Assembly (NCBI GenBank): GCA_002310235.1
Contig: DBYO01000021.1
Span: forward strand, 1-43,238
Direction: 5' to 3'
From: Bacteroidales bacterium UBA1184
GTDB taxonomy: Bacteria; Bacteroidota; Bacteroidia; Bacteroidales; ML635J-15
Length of the DNA stretch: 43,238 nt
In this document: positions 26,051-34,461 of the stretch, one piece after another
Layout: each line of letters starts with the position of its first letter
Numbering within the stretch: the stretch's first letter is position 1
The notes under the pieces: model-generated
Database searches by the model: none
What the model saw: the letters and a program-made list of their open reading frames with translations, nothing else
What the model was told of the DNA's origin: nothing
Made by a program: the position numbers and the translations under genes

Positions 26051-26076
26051 TAGTTGCGCAATGCATTGCGCAACTA
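26051..26076. repeat. perfect 26-bp palindrome between convergent genes
   Basis: Each arm reads TAGTTGCGCAATG; the two arms are exact reverse complements with no spacer. It fills the gap between the methyltransferase stop and the trpS end. A related GCGCAA...TTGCGC core, followed by ACTAC or GCTAC, occurs twice at 31731-31785. It could be a REP-like element or a bidirectional termination hairpin, although T-tracts are absent. Confidence 0.75.
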
Positions 26077-26088
26077 CAAATTATACAT

Positions 26089-27081
26089 CTAGAACAATCT
26101 CTTGAATCCCATTATTTCGCGCATTTCGCGAACTGTCTTGATGGCATTTTCGCGAGCCTTTTCGGCGCCACGCATAACGGTGCGCTTTAGGAATTCGTTG
26201 TCGGAATCTATTTCCTTGATACGTTCGCTGATAGGCTTAATTATAGCGACAATGTCCTCTGCAAGCTGCTTCTTCATATCGCCGTAGCGAATTTCGCAGG
26301 TATTGTACTTTTCGGTAAAGTATGCCACGGTGTCGGGTGTAGAAACAGCCTTCATTATAGTGAAAAGGTTCTGTATCGGTTCGGGCATAGGCGAATTCGG
26401 TTCGGTTGGACCGCTATCGGTAACTGCCTTCATGACCTTCTTGCGGATAACCTTCTCGTCGTCGGCAAGGAAAATGCCGTTGCCTTCCGACTTGCCCATC
26501 TTGCCGGAGCCATCGAGTCCAGGAATCTTGATAAGTTCACCACCAAAGTTGTATGCCTGCGGTTCCTTAAAGTACTCAACATTGAACATAGTATTGAAAC
26601 GGCGAGCAAACTTTCGTGTCATCTCAAGGTGCTGCTCCTGGTCTTTACCTACTGGAACCTTATCGGCATGATGCATAAGTATGTCGGCGGCCATCAGCAC
26701 AGGATATGTCAACAATCCTGCGTTTACGTTTTCGGGCTGCTTGCGAGCCTTCTCCTTAAACGAGGAAGTACGACAAAGTTCACCCAAATAGGCGTTCATA
26801 TTGAGCAGAAGGTACATCTCACAAATTTCGGGGACATCGCTCTGGATATAAACAGTAGATTTTTCGGGATCAATACCGCTAGCAAGGTATTCGACTAGCA
26901 CCTGACGCACATTGCGGTGCATTTCCTCGGTGGCAGGGTGAGTGGTAAGTGCATGATAGTCGGCAATGAAGAAATAGCAATTGTTTCCTTCCTGCATCCT
27001 TACAAAATTCCTTACCGCCCCAAGATAGTTGCCCAAATGAAGATTTCCAGTTGACCTGATTCCACTTAATACTGTATCCAT
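26089..27081 (-). CDS. trpS: tryptophanyl-tRNA synthetase
   Basis: Charges tRNA-Trp. At 330 residues it is a standard bacterial class I TrpRS: STGNLHLGNYLGA (residues 10-22) is the HIGH-type motif, DGSGKMGKSEGN (190-201) the KMSKS loop, with FIADYHALTT and AADILMHHADKVPVGKDQEQHLE lining the active site. It is the last gene of the minus-strand operon, 22 bases after the S41 protease gene. Confidence 0.96.
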   Translation of the reverse strand: MDTVLSGIRSTGNLHLGNYLGAVRNFVRMQEGNNCYFFIADYHALTTHPATEEMHRNVRQVLVEYLASGIDPEKSTVYIQSDVPEICEMYLLLNMNAYLGELCRTSSFKEKARKQPENVNAGLLTYPVLMAADILMHHADKVPVGKDQEQHLEMTRKFARRFNTMFNVEYFKEPQAYNFGGELIKIPGLDGSGKMGKSEGNGIFLADDEKVIRKKVMKAVTDSGPTEPNSPMPEPIQNLFTIMKAVSTPDTVAYFTEKYNTCEIRYGDMKKQLAEDIVAIIKPISERIKEIDSDNEFLKRTVMRGAEKARENAIKTVREMREIMGFKRLF

Positions 27082-27103
27082 AGTTGTATTTCCTTATTTC
27101 AAA

Positions 27104-28792
27104 TTATTTCTTTGGCGAAAGAATGTCATTGTACATATTTTCGTCCTTTAGTATCTCAATCGCTTTCTTTACTTCCTCGTCGTAGTTGATGCTGAACATT
27201 ATGCTGCCCTTCTCGTAGAAGTACCGCGGCATTATGTAGCTTACAATCCACTTCTTAACCTCATCCTTGTAACGTTCCAAATCCCTGTCCTTGTCCTGCT
27301 TCAGTTTCGAAAGCAAAGTTTCGATGTCCTTCGAGATGTTGTCGTAGTAATTCTCTGTCTTGGCAACTTCAATCAAATCCTCAACGCTTTCCTCGGAGAA
27401 CGACTTGTAGTCGAATTTCTCACGAACAAGGAATTCCTTGAAATCTTTGTAGTCATCATCGGAAAAAACAAACTTTGCAGGGTCGTCGCCAATAGACTCG
27501 TGCTTGCTGCGATACCATACCGAATACTTGAAGAACATATCATCGAGCATGAGCTGGGTTAGCAATGTGTTGGTCACACTATCGTCAACAACAACATCGG
27601 GAGTAATACCACCGCCGTCAAAAACTTCGCGTTTGTTCTTGGTGTAGAACTTGGAGATTAGCGAATCTGGAACATGACCTACGCTTCCGTCTTCGTTGCG
27701 ATGTGAATAGTCGAGAGCCTGAATGCATCGCCCACTCGGTGTGTAATACTTTGCAGTCGTGACCTTAAGCATTCCGTTGTAGCTGAGGTTACGGGTAGTC
27801 TGCACAAGTCCCTTGCCGAAAGTGCGGTGACCTACAACCACCCCCCTATCCAAGTCCTGAATGCTTCCCGAAACAATTTCGGATGCCGAAGCCGACATTT
27901 CGTTGACAAGAACGACTATCTTTATGTCCCTATCAACTGGCTTGGCTGTTGTCTTGTACGACTTGTCCCATTCCGAAACCTTACCCTTGGTGCTAACTAT
28001 TTCCTGACCAGCATCGATGAAAAGATTGCAAATCTTTACTGCCTCGATAAGCAATCCACCCGGATTTGAACGCAAATCCAATACCAACGACTTGATATTG
28101 TCGGATTTTTTCATGCTTTCAAGAGCTTCCTGCACTTCCTTTGCAGCTGTGTTTGTAAAACTGCTGAGGGTAATGTAGCCCACCCCTTCATCGATAATGC
28201 CATAATATGGCACCGAAGGCAACTTTATTTCTTCGCGTGTTATTTGAAATTCGATAGGCTCGTCCTTGAACATTCGCTGCATTTTCAGTTTTACCTTTGT
28301 ATTAGGCTCACCACGAAGAAGTTCCGAAACCTCATCAGACTTTTTTCCTTTCATTGAATGACCATCAACCTCGAGAATCTTGTCTCCTGCTATTATTCCA
28401 GCTTTTGCTGCAGGTGAATTTTCGTACGGATCGGTAATCATTACATAGTCGCCATCCTGACGGATAAGCGCACCTATTCCGCCATACTGACCTGTGGTTA
28501 TGAGTTTTATGTCCTCTATCTGGTTTTCGGGAATATAAACAGTATAAGGGTCAAGACCTTCGAGCATCTTATCGATGGCGGTTTTGATAAGTTTTTCGGG
28601 TTCCAGCTGATCGACATAGTAAAGATACAACTCCCTGTATAGCGAATGAAAAATGTCGAGATTCTTGACACTCTCAAAATTATAGTCGGTCTGATCGTTT
28701 TTCTGTTTCTCCTGAGCGCATATAGGCATTGCAAGTGCCATCACTAGCGACAATGCAGCAAAAACTTTTATTATATTTTTAAACCTTCTCAT
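27104..28792 (-). CDS. S41 family C-terminal processing peptidase
   Basis: A 562-residue exported serine protease of the CtpA/Prc family that trims or degrades periplasmic proteins from the C-terminus. Signal peptide to about residue 26 (AMPICAQ). A PDZ domain follows at about 90-175 (SPAAKAGIIAGDKILEVDG). The catalytic core has LVLDLRSNPGG, NEMSASASEIVSG with Ser302, and FGKGLVQT with Lys327, 25 residues apart as in E. coli Prc. The C-terminal 180 residues are helical. Its start overlaps rnpA by 14 bases. Confidence 0.92.
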   Translation of the reverse strand: MRRFKNIIKVFAALSLVMALAMPICAQEKQKNDQTDYNFESVKNLDIFHSLYRELYLYYVDQLEPEKLIKTAIDKMLEGLDPYTVYIPENQIEDIKLITTGQYGGIGALIRQDGDYVMITDPYENSPAAKAGIIAGDKILEVDGHSMKGKKSDEVSELLRGEPNTKVKLKMQRMFKDEPIEFQITREEIKLPSVPYYGIIDEGVGYITLSSFTNTAAKEVQEALESMKKSDNIKSLVLDLRSNPGGLLIEAVKICNLFIDAGQEIVSTKGKVSEWDKSYKTTAKPVDRDIKIVVLVNEMSASASEIVSGSIQDLDRGVVVGHRTFGKGLVQTTRNLSYNGMLKVTTAKYYTPSGRCIQALDYSHRNEDGSVGHVPDSLISKFYTKNKREVFDGGGITPDVVVDDSVTNTLLTQLMLDDMFFKYSVWYRSKHESIGDDPAKFVFSDDDYKDFKEFLVREKFDYKSFSEESVEDLIEVAKTENYYDNISKDIETLLSKLKQDKDRDLERYKDEVKKWIVSYIMPRYFYEKGSIMFSINYDEEVKKAIEILKDENMYNDILSPKK

Positions 28793-29222
28793 AAATGTCG
28801 TTTAAAATTTTTTGTAAAGATATTACAATTATTCTTTCCACATCCGCATATTCGCGAATAATATTCGACTGCATCACAAACGCAATATCAATGCCAATAT
28901 TGTTTTCGGCACAGTATTTCCTCATTTCGGAGAGGTTTTTTCTGATAGCCTCGCGCATACGGCGTTTCATGAGATTTCGATCGACTGCATGGTGGAAATA
29001 TTTTTTAGGTGCCGATACAAAAATGCGCACCCCGTCTTGCGACGAGGTGGCAGAATATTTAATGTATGTATGCCTTATGTATTCGATATTCGCCTTACGA
29101 CCAGTGCGAAATAGTCTCTCAATGTCCGACTTATGTTTCAGCATGCAACTTCTCTTCAATGTCTGGCGCGAAAAATCACATTCGCACCTGTCGGCAATGG
29201 GAAAAGTTTCGGACTCGGACAT
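28779..29222 (-). CDS. rnpA: ribonuclease P protein component
   Basis: A 147-residue basic protein that binds the RNase P RNA and assists 5' maturation of tRNA. The central FVSAPKKYFHHAVDRNLMKRRMREAIRK contains the family RNR-type motif and the surrounding Phe/Lys-rich strands; LKHKSDIERLFRTGRK is the typical N-terminal part. It lies 13 bases after hemD and overlaps the protease gene by 14 bases. In many Bacteroidota a yidD gene follows rnpA; none is present here. Confidence 0.9.
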   Translation of the reverse strand: MSESETFPIADRCECDFSRQTLKRSCMLKHKSDIERLFRTGRKANIEYIRHTYIKYSATSSQDGVRIFVSAPKKYFHHAVDRNLMKRRMREAIRKNLSEMRKYCAENNIGIDIAFVMQSNIIREYADVERIIVISLQKILNDIYEKV

Positions 29223-29235
29223 CTGTAGGCAGTAA

Positions 29236-29991
29236 TTATTTTCCGTTCTGCGCCTTGATGAACTTTTCTAGAGCGGCCGGCATCGATGGATTGTCGGCGG
29301 TAGGTGCCTTTATGTCGAGACGGTAACCAAGTTTTTCAACAGTTTCGGCAGTTGTAGGACCAAATGCTCCTATGAAAACATTCTCCTCTTCTTGGTTAAA
29401 ATTCGGAAAGTTCTGCTTGAGCGACATAACTCCTGCAGGGCTGAAGAACAAAACTATATCGTGTCCGAGGGTCTCCATATCCGACATGTTGGAACTTACC
29501 GTGCGGTAGAGCACTGCAATGTCGTATGCTATATTAGCTTCGGCAAGTTTTTCTGGAATGTCCTGTTTGTGAACATCGCTCAGTGGCACCAGATACTTGT
29601 CCTCTGGAAACTTCTGTACCTGCTGCATAAGATTTGCAAGTGTGCCGTTTCCATAGAAAATCTTACGCTTGCGGTAAGTGACATACTTCTGCAAATAGAA
29701 AGCTATCGACTCCGATATGCAGAAATATTTGCGGTTGTCGTTGACAGGAACTCTAAGTTCGTCGCACATTCTGAAATAATGGTCAACACCGTGACGGCTG
29801 TTGAAGATAACCGACATGTAGTCGGCAAGGTTTATTTTTTGAGTACGAAAATCCTTCGAAGGAATTCCCTCAACCTTAACGAAAGGACGAAAATCTATCT
29901 TAACGTTGTATTTTTTTGCAATATCGTAATATGGGGACTTGTCTGTTTCCGGCTTCGGCTGCGATACAAGAACACTTTTTATTTTCACCAT
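29236..29991 (-). CDS. hemD: uroporphyrinogen-III synthase
   Basis: A 251-residue enzyme that cyclises hydroxymethylbilane to uroporphyrinogen III in haem/sirohaem synthesis. HemD is poorly conserved, but the pattern fits: N-terminal KIKSVLVSQPKPETDKSPYYDIAKKYNVKIDFRPFVKVEGI, central SVIFNSRHGVDHYFRM, and later DIVLFFSPAGVMSLKQNF and FIGAFGPTTAETVEKLGYRLDI. The position beside DUF4271 and rnpA is the usual Bacteroidota arrangement and supports the call. No other tetrapyrrole gene is nearby. Confidence 0.9.
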   Translation of the reverse strand: MVKIKSVLVSQPKPETDKSPYYDIAKKYNVKIDFRPFVKVEGIPSKDFRTQKINLADYMSVIFNSRHGVDHYFRMCDELRVPVNDNRKYFCISESIAFYLQKYVTYRKRKIFYGNGTLANLMQQVQKFPEDKYLVPLSDVHKQDIPEKLAEANIAYDIAVLYRTVSSNMSDMETLGHDIVLFFSPAGVMSLKQNFPNFNQEEENVFIGAFGPTTAETVEKLGYRLDIKAPTADNPSMPAALEKFIKAQNGK

Positions 29992-30033
29992 AAACTCCTA
30001 TAGATTAACTTCTTATAATTAAACTTTTCGAAA

Positions 30034-30714
30034 CTACAATACCAACTTGATAGTTATCAAAACTGGTAAAACTTCGAGCGTGCAAAAATACAAAAATGAG
30101 TGATGATTCAAAAAATTATTTTTCAACAAATGAAAAAAAATTGTCACATACTGCAATGTCACCAAAACGACAAATATTGCTATGGCAATACATATTAAAG
30201 CTTTTGCTACTACTGCAGGAACAAACGGGCATAGCGAAAACAGCGGTAAAAACAAAAGGCTCATCAGTCTTTCGGTATCAAGAATCAGGGTGTTGTACCT
30301 TCTTACATACTCCTGCATACGGAATAATTTTCCTGCAAAAATATTAATCAATCCCCTAATATGATTATATACAGTGAACGACAGCAGCACAATTAGCATT
30401 ATTACCCATTCGCGACCATGCTCCATTTTCACACTGGTAAGGTCAGAATAACATATTACGGCAAACCCCATAGTAGAAAGCGATATCAGCGAAATTATTA
30501 TCGTAATAGCTTCTATTGACGAAACTTCGGTAACACGAGAAAGAGGACGTCCTGAGAAATTATCCACGAACATTCTATATACCACCAACCTGTAGAAATC
30601 GGGGTACATCATTCGCGACACTATGAACAAAATTACCACAATTACCGAATTTACCAGAATGATAGATGCATTCCAGTCCACATACCTTTCGATAACGGGC
30701 ATCACCTCGTTCAT
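30034..30714 (-). CDS. DUF4271 integral membrane protein
   Basis: About 226 residues with five or six hydrophobic segments (SIILVNSVIVVILFIVS, AITIIISLISLSTMGFAVI, WVIMLIVLLSFTVY, ALICIAIAIFVVLVTLQYVTIFF and others). The sequence and the position immediately before hemD match DUF4271, a Bacteroidota family of unknown function. The start is ambiguous: GTG at 30720, adjacent to the upstream stop codon, or the ATG at 30714 used here. Confidence 0.85.
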   Translation of the reverse strand: MNEVMPVIERYVDWNASIILVNSVIVVILFIVSRMMYPDFYRLVVYRMFVDNFSGRPLSRVTEVSSIEAITIIISLISLSTMGFAVICYSDLTSVKMEHGREWVIMLIVLLSFTVYNHIRGLINIFAGKLFRMQEYVRRYNTLILDTERLMSLLFLPLFSLCPFVPAVVAKALICIAIAIFVVLVTLQYVTIFFHLLKNNFLNHHSFLYFCTLEVLPVLITIKLVL

Positions 30715-30720
30715 CGCCAC

Positions 30721-31605
30721 TTATTTTTCTATCAGGAATGAACTTTCACCAATCATCTTACCGTCCATATACAGGCTAACTCCGTACTTACCCACTGTAA
30801 GTTGCTCGGTTACCTTATGATATATAGAAACATCGAGTGACTGGTTTTCGTAAGTTATGTTACGCGAATCGGAGTACGACAACTGCGAGTCACCTGCAGC
30901 GAAAGTTCCACCCGAAGAAATATAATATCCGTCGGGACGTTTGATGCGCAAATAGACGGTCTTTTGTCCACTCGAAGCCAACTTGTTGGCTGAAAGCGTG
31001 AAATTTATTTTCAGCTTTTCAATCTTACCCGACTTATTGGTTTCCTTGTCGCGACCATTGAGGAATAGCACGCTTATGTGCGAAGCATTTACCACGCTTG
31101 CGTCCTCAATTGTGGTCAAAAGTTCGGTATTACGATCGACAAGCTCGTCGTTTTCCGACTTGTAGCGGTCGTTTTCGGTTCTTACCATCTCGTTCTCGGC
31201 AGTAAGCTGCTGATTCAAGGTGTTAAGACTATCTATTTGGAAAACATAGTGCTTCATGATGCTGCGCAGAGTGCCGAGTTCCTCCTCGTATTTCTTTTTC
31301 ATACCTGCAGCCCAGTTTTTGGTCTTATCAAGTTCCTCGATAAGCATTACAATCTCCTGCTTGCGACCATTTATTTCGGCGTTGAGACTATCGTTGGTGG
31401 TCTCAAGTCCATTGTACTGATCCAACAGGTTGGAGAATTCGGCTTTTATCTTGTCGCGTTCGCTAGTGGTTTCGGTATTCACAACAACTATCTGGTCCTT
31501 TTCTTTCGATGTCTTGTACAGCAAATATCCTAGCACAATCACAGCTACCAGCATCAACGATACGAGAGCAATAAGCACTTTTGTTGTTATGTCGTTCTTT
31601 TCCAT
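30721..31605 (-). CDS. membrane-anchored coiled-coil protein, unknown function
   Basis: A 294-residue protein: short cytoplasmic N-terminus, one transmembrane segment (VLIALVSLMLVAVIVLGYLLY, residues 9-29), then a coiled coil over about residues 45-165 with regular Leu/Ile heptads and many Asn/Glu (for example LNTLNQQLTAENEMVRTENDR). A beta-rich C-terminal domain (about 175-294) has YLRIKRPDGYYISSGG and KYGVSLYMDGKMIGESSFLIEK. It is first in the operon with DUF4271, hemD, rnpA, the protease and trpS. Conserved in Bacteroidota as far as I recall, but not functionally described. Confidence 0.75.
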   Translation of the reverse strand: MEKNDITTKVLIALVSLMLVAVIVLGYLLYKTSKEKDQIVVVNTETTSERDKIKAEFSNLLDQYNGLETTNDSLNAEINGRKQEIVMLIEELDKTKNWAAGMKKKYEEELGTLRSIMKHYVFQIDSLNTLNQQLTAENEMVRTENDRYKSENDELVDRNTELLTTIEDASVVNASHISVLFLNGRDKETNKSGKIEKLKINFTLSANKLASSGQKTVYLRIKRPDGYYISSGGTFAAGDSQLSYSDSRNITYENQSLDVSIYHKVTEQLTVGKYGVSLYMDGKMIGESSFLIEK

Positions 31606-31625
31606 AGTTTGTCAAAATTTGGTCG

Positions 31626-31633
31626 CAAAATTA
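31626..31633 (-). promoter_or_regulatory. -7 element for the coiled-coil/hemD/trpS operon
   Basis: On the minus strand TAATTTTG matches TAnnTTTG and ends 20 bases before the ATG at 31605. A TTG lies 17 bases upstream (31653-31651), inside the flanking repeat string. Confidence 0.5.
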
Positions 31634-31643
31634 ATAATTTTTT

Positions 31644-31820
31644 CAATGGACAATTAATATTGAAAAATGGATAATTAACAATGGACAATGGATAATTGTT
31701 GACTACGTTGCACACAACGTCAGCTATTTTGCGCAAAGCATTGCGCAACTACTTTCAATTTTTCGCGCAAAGCATTGCGCGGCTACTTTCAATTTTCAAC
31801 TATTAACTTTTAACTTCCCT
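31644..31820 (+). repeat. composite repeat string (AATGGATAATT / GCGCAA palindromes / TTAACTTTTAACTT)
   Basis: Begins with the AATGGACAATT/AATGGATAATT words also found after porZ. It then has a hairpin ACGTTG-CACA-CAACGT, then a 34-base unit present twice (31731 and 31765) with core GCGCAA-AGCA-TTGCGC followed by ACTACTTTCAATTTT or GCTACTTTCAATTTT. It closes with AACTATTAACTTTTAACTT, ending exactly at the stop codon of the next gene. Two repeat families are thus joined in one gap. Confidence 0.7.
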
Positions 31821-32300
31821 CTACCATGCATAAAACACGGCATACCATACTGCCACAAACTCAACCAGTGTCAGATTGCCATTGAAAGAAAAAGCAATGT
31901 CGCTATTGTACACCGAAGTTCCAGCATACACATTTCCGTCGCGCACAGTTGCGATAATATCACTATTATAGACCGATGTGCCTTTGTATATTTTACCGTC
32001 GCGGATTGTCATCACAATATCGCTGTTGTACACCGAATTGCCAGTATAGACCTTGCCATCGACAATTGTAAATATCACGTCGCTGCGATACACCGAATTG
32101 GCTTTGTATATCTTGTTTTCGCGGACAGTGCAAACCACATCACTGTTGTACACCGAATTTTTCTTATACACTTTGCCACCACTGACATTGCAGATAACAT
32201 CACTGTTATACACACTAGTACCTTTGTACACCTTTACAGGATTTACTGCATCCAGCGAAATCGAAAACACGATTGCCATTATCATAAATACCGCTTTCAT
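31821..32300 (-). CDS. secreted protein of six 20-residue repeats ('beta-flower'-like)
   Basis: From the ATG at 32300 the protein is 159 residues: a signal peptide (MKAVFMIMAIVFSISLDA), then six perfect-register 20-residue repeats beginning at residues 23, 43, 63, 83, 103 and 123. Consensus is (D/G)GK(V/I)YKG(T/N)SVYNSD(I/V)(I/V)xT(V/I)R. A hydrophobic tail (LTLVEFVAVWYAVFYAW) ends the protein. The repeats resemble those described for the AlphaFold-derived 'beta-flower' fold; that assignment is from memory and not verified. Function unknown. The open frame continues upstream to 32462, but that part precedes the -7 promoter element at 32324-32331. It stands alone, divergent from the GH3 gene. 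Confidence 0.75.
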   Translation of the reverse strand: MKAVFMIMAIVFSISLDAVNPVKVYKGTSVYNSDVICNVSGGKVYKKNSVYNSDVVCTVRENKIYKANSVYRSDVIFTIVDGKVYTGNSVYNSDIVMTIRDGKIYKGTSVYNSDIIATVRDGNVYAGTSVYNSDIAFSFNGNLTLVEFVAVWYAVFYAW

Positions 32301-32323
32301 ACGCCAATATTTTTGTTCAAATG

Positions 32324-32331
32324 CAAAAATA
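32324..32331 (-). promoter_or_regulatory. -7 element for the repeat protein
   Basis: On the minus strand TATTTTTG fits TAnnTTTG and ends 23 bases before the ATG at 32300. It supports that start over earlier in-frame codons. No clear -33 box. Confidence 0.45.
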
Positions 32332-32370
32332 GCAAAATTCGGACCTAAAACCATCGTCTGCATTTTTTTG

Positions 32371-32378
32371 TATCTTTG
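32371..32378 (+). promoter_or_regulatory. -7 element for the GH3/GH29 operon
   Basis: TATCTTTG ends four bases before the ATG at 32383, so the mRNA would be leaderless or nearly so. It excludes the much earlier in-frame start at 32053, which lies antisense to the repeat protein. Confidence 0.55.
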
Positions 32379-32382
32379 CATC

Positions 32383-34461
32383 ATGCTAAAACACCTGACA
32401 TATATCCTTATACTTACAGCGAGCCTGCTGTTTCCTCTGACAAGCACCGCACAGCAATACACGTTTCAGGACACTTCGCTCGACATCGATGCACGCGTGA
32501 ACGACCTCATCGGACGGCTTAGCATGGACGAAAAACTTTCGCTAATGGAACACCGAAACCCAGCCATTCCACGTCTAGGGTTAAAAGCCTACAGCTGGTG
32601 GAACGAGGCACTGCACGGCGTAGGTCGCAACGGAACGGCAACAGTATGGCCAATGCCTATAGCGATAGCAGCATCATTCAACTCCGAAATGGCGGAGGAT
32701 ATTTTCGCACAGACAGCCACTGAAGCACACCGCAAATACAACGAAGCACAAGCCAACGGAAAATACGACGACTACACCGGACTGACGTTTTTCACTCCGA
32801 ACATCAACATTTTCCGCGATCCGCGCTGGGGACGCGGCATGGAAACCTACGGAGAAGATCCTTTTCTAACCGCCACAATGGGACTTGCCTGCGTCGGCGG
32901 ACTTCAACACGGCGACAACGACAAGTCGGTGCTATCGGCAGCAGCCTGCCTCAAACACCTCGCTGTACACAGCGGTCCCGAAGGCATACGCCACCAATTC
33001 GACGCTAATGTTTCACAACGCGACCTCTGGACAACCTACCTGCCAGCATTCGAATATATAATAAAGTGCAGCGACGTACGGCAAATAATGTGCGGCTACA
33101 ACCGCCTGAACGGAACGCCCTGCTGCACAAATCGAGAATTGCTTGTTGACATTCTGCGCAACAAATGGCATTACGATGGCATAATAGTCACCGACTGCTG
33201 GGCGTTGAACGATTGCTGGGAACGCGACACAGTAATCCCGCGCCACGAAACACACGCCACAGCGGCACTCGCAGCCTCCGATGCTTTTGGCAGCGAAGTT
33301 GATCTTGAATGCGGCAGCGGTCTGCAAGCACTGAAAACTGCCGTCGATTCCGGCTATATTTCTGAAAGCAAAATTGACGATCATTTGCGCAGAATACTAA
33401 AACTAAGAATGCAAGTCGCAGAAGCACGCACCGAAATACGACATCGGTCACAAACCTCCCCGCATGACGCTGCTACCGAAACATTTGTGCTGTTGAAAAA
33501 CGACGGAATCTTGCCAATTGACGGGAAACGGATTTACCTTGCAGGACCAAACGCCAACGACACGCTTATGCCTCTTGGCAACTACAACGGAACACCGTTG
33601 CACACTTCAACCATTTCGGAAGGGATGGCAAAACGCTTTACAATGACAGAAACCGCCTCCAAAGCCGACATAATTATCTATGCAGGTGGACTTAACCCGC
33701 AACTCGAAGGCGAAGAACTTCCAATCGACATTCCTGGGTTCCACAAGGGTGACCGCACAATGATAGAACTTCCCGAAAACCAAGTCGATGAGATAAAGCA
33801 ACTGAAAAAAATTGGCAAACCTATAGTTCTATTACTATGCTCTGGCAGTGCAATCGCCCTTGAAAACATAATCGACGAAACAAACGCCATAATGGTTTGC
33901 TGGTACGGTGGAGAGGACATGGGAAAGGCCGTTGCCTCGGCATTGGCTGGCGACTGCGACAATTTTGGTCGTCTGCCTGTGACTTTTTACAAATCGACAG
34001 CGCAGCTTCCCGACTTCGACGACTACGACATGCAAGGTCGCACCTATAAGTATATGTCAGAAGAACCGATGTTCCCGTTTGGATACGGACTTTCGTATTC
34101 CGATTTCAAATTGTCAAACATTAATTTTGACAAATCCCAAATGCGCATTACGGGAACCGTTCACAATAACGGTACTAAAGCCCATTGCAAATCGGGGAAA
34201 ACCACCGTGCAGGTTTACATAAGTTATCCTAATGACAAGAATGCGCCCAAGAAAGCCTTAGTCGGCATAGCGAAGGTGGAGGTTCCTGTCAACGGAGAAC
34301 GCGAGTTTGGCATAAACATAGACAGGTTTTGGTTGCGCAAATTTGATGAAAAAACTAACGAAATGAGAGAACCCACAAATGGTGAAAAAATGATTCTGCA
34401 TGTTGGTTTCAGCAGTGACGACAACGATTTAAATGACATCACATTCAAATACAAAAGATAA
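32383..34461 (+). CDS. glycoside hydrolase family 3, probable beta-xylosidase or beta-glucosidase
   Basis: A 692-residue exported exo-glycosidase. Signal peptide MLKHLTYILILTASLLFPLTSTAQ. The GH3 N-terminal barrel shows SWWNEALHGVG (71-81), DPRWGRGMETYGEDPFL (146-162), LKHLAVHSGPEG (190-201) and IIVTDCWAL with the nucleophile Asp271. SWWNEALHGV and a Cys after the Asp are typical of the beta-xylosidase/arabinosidase branch. The second domain carries AGPNANDT and GLNPQLEGEE. A C-terminal fibronectin-III-like part ends the protein (FPFGYGLSYSDF). Somewhat short for the group but complete. It overlaps the fucosidase gene by one base (TAATG), and the two presumably act on the same glycan. Confidence 0.9.
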   Translation: MLKHLTYILILTASLLFPLTSTAQQYTFQDTSLDIDARVNDLIGRLSMDEKLSLMEHRNPAIPRLGLKAYSWWNEALHGVGRNGTATVWPMPIAIAASFNSEMAEDIFAQTATEAHRKYNEAQANGKYDDYTGLTFFTPNINIFRDPRWGRGMETYGEDPFLTATMGLACVGGLQHGDNDKSVLSAAACLKHLAVHSGPEGIRHQFDANVSQRDLWTTYLPAFEYIIKCSDVRQIMCGYNRLNGTPCCTNRELLVDILRNKWHYDGIIVTDCWALNDCWERDTVIPRHETHATAALAASDAFGSEVDLECGSGLQALKTAVDSGYISESKIDDHLRRILKLRMQVAEARTEIRHRSQTSPHDAATETFVLLKNDGILPIDGKRIYLAGPNANDTLMPLGNYNGTPLHTSTISEGMAKRFTMTETASKADIIIYAGGLNPQLEGEELPIDIPGFHKGDRTMIELPENQVDEIKQLKKIGKPIVLLLCSGSAIALENIIDETNAIMVCWYGGEDMGKAVASALAGDCDNFGRLPVTFYKSTAQLPDFDDYDMQGRTYKYMSEEPMFPFGYGLSYSDFKLSNINFDKSQMRITGTVHNNGTKAHCKSGKTTVQVYISYPNDKNAPKKALVGIAKVEVPVNGEREFGINIDRFWLRKFDEKTNEMREPTNGEKMILHVGFSSDDNDLNDITFKYKR

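Noticed and set aside
31850..32240. Regular 60-bp repeats suggesting a CRISPR array
   Set aside because: The period is exactly 20 codons, units are imperfect, there are no unique spacers, and the frame is open with a signal peptide: it is a protein repeat.
32053..32382. 110-residue N-terminal extension of the GH3 protein
   Set aside because: It lies antisense to the repeat protein, precedes the TATCTTTG element, and would bury the signal peptide.
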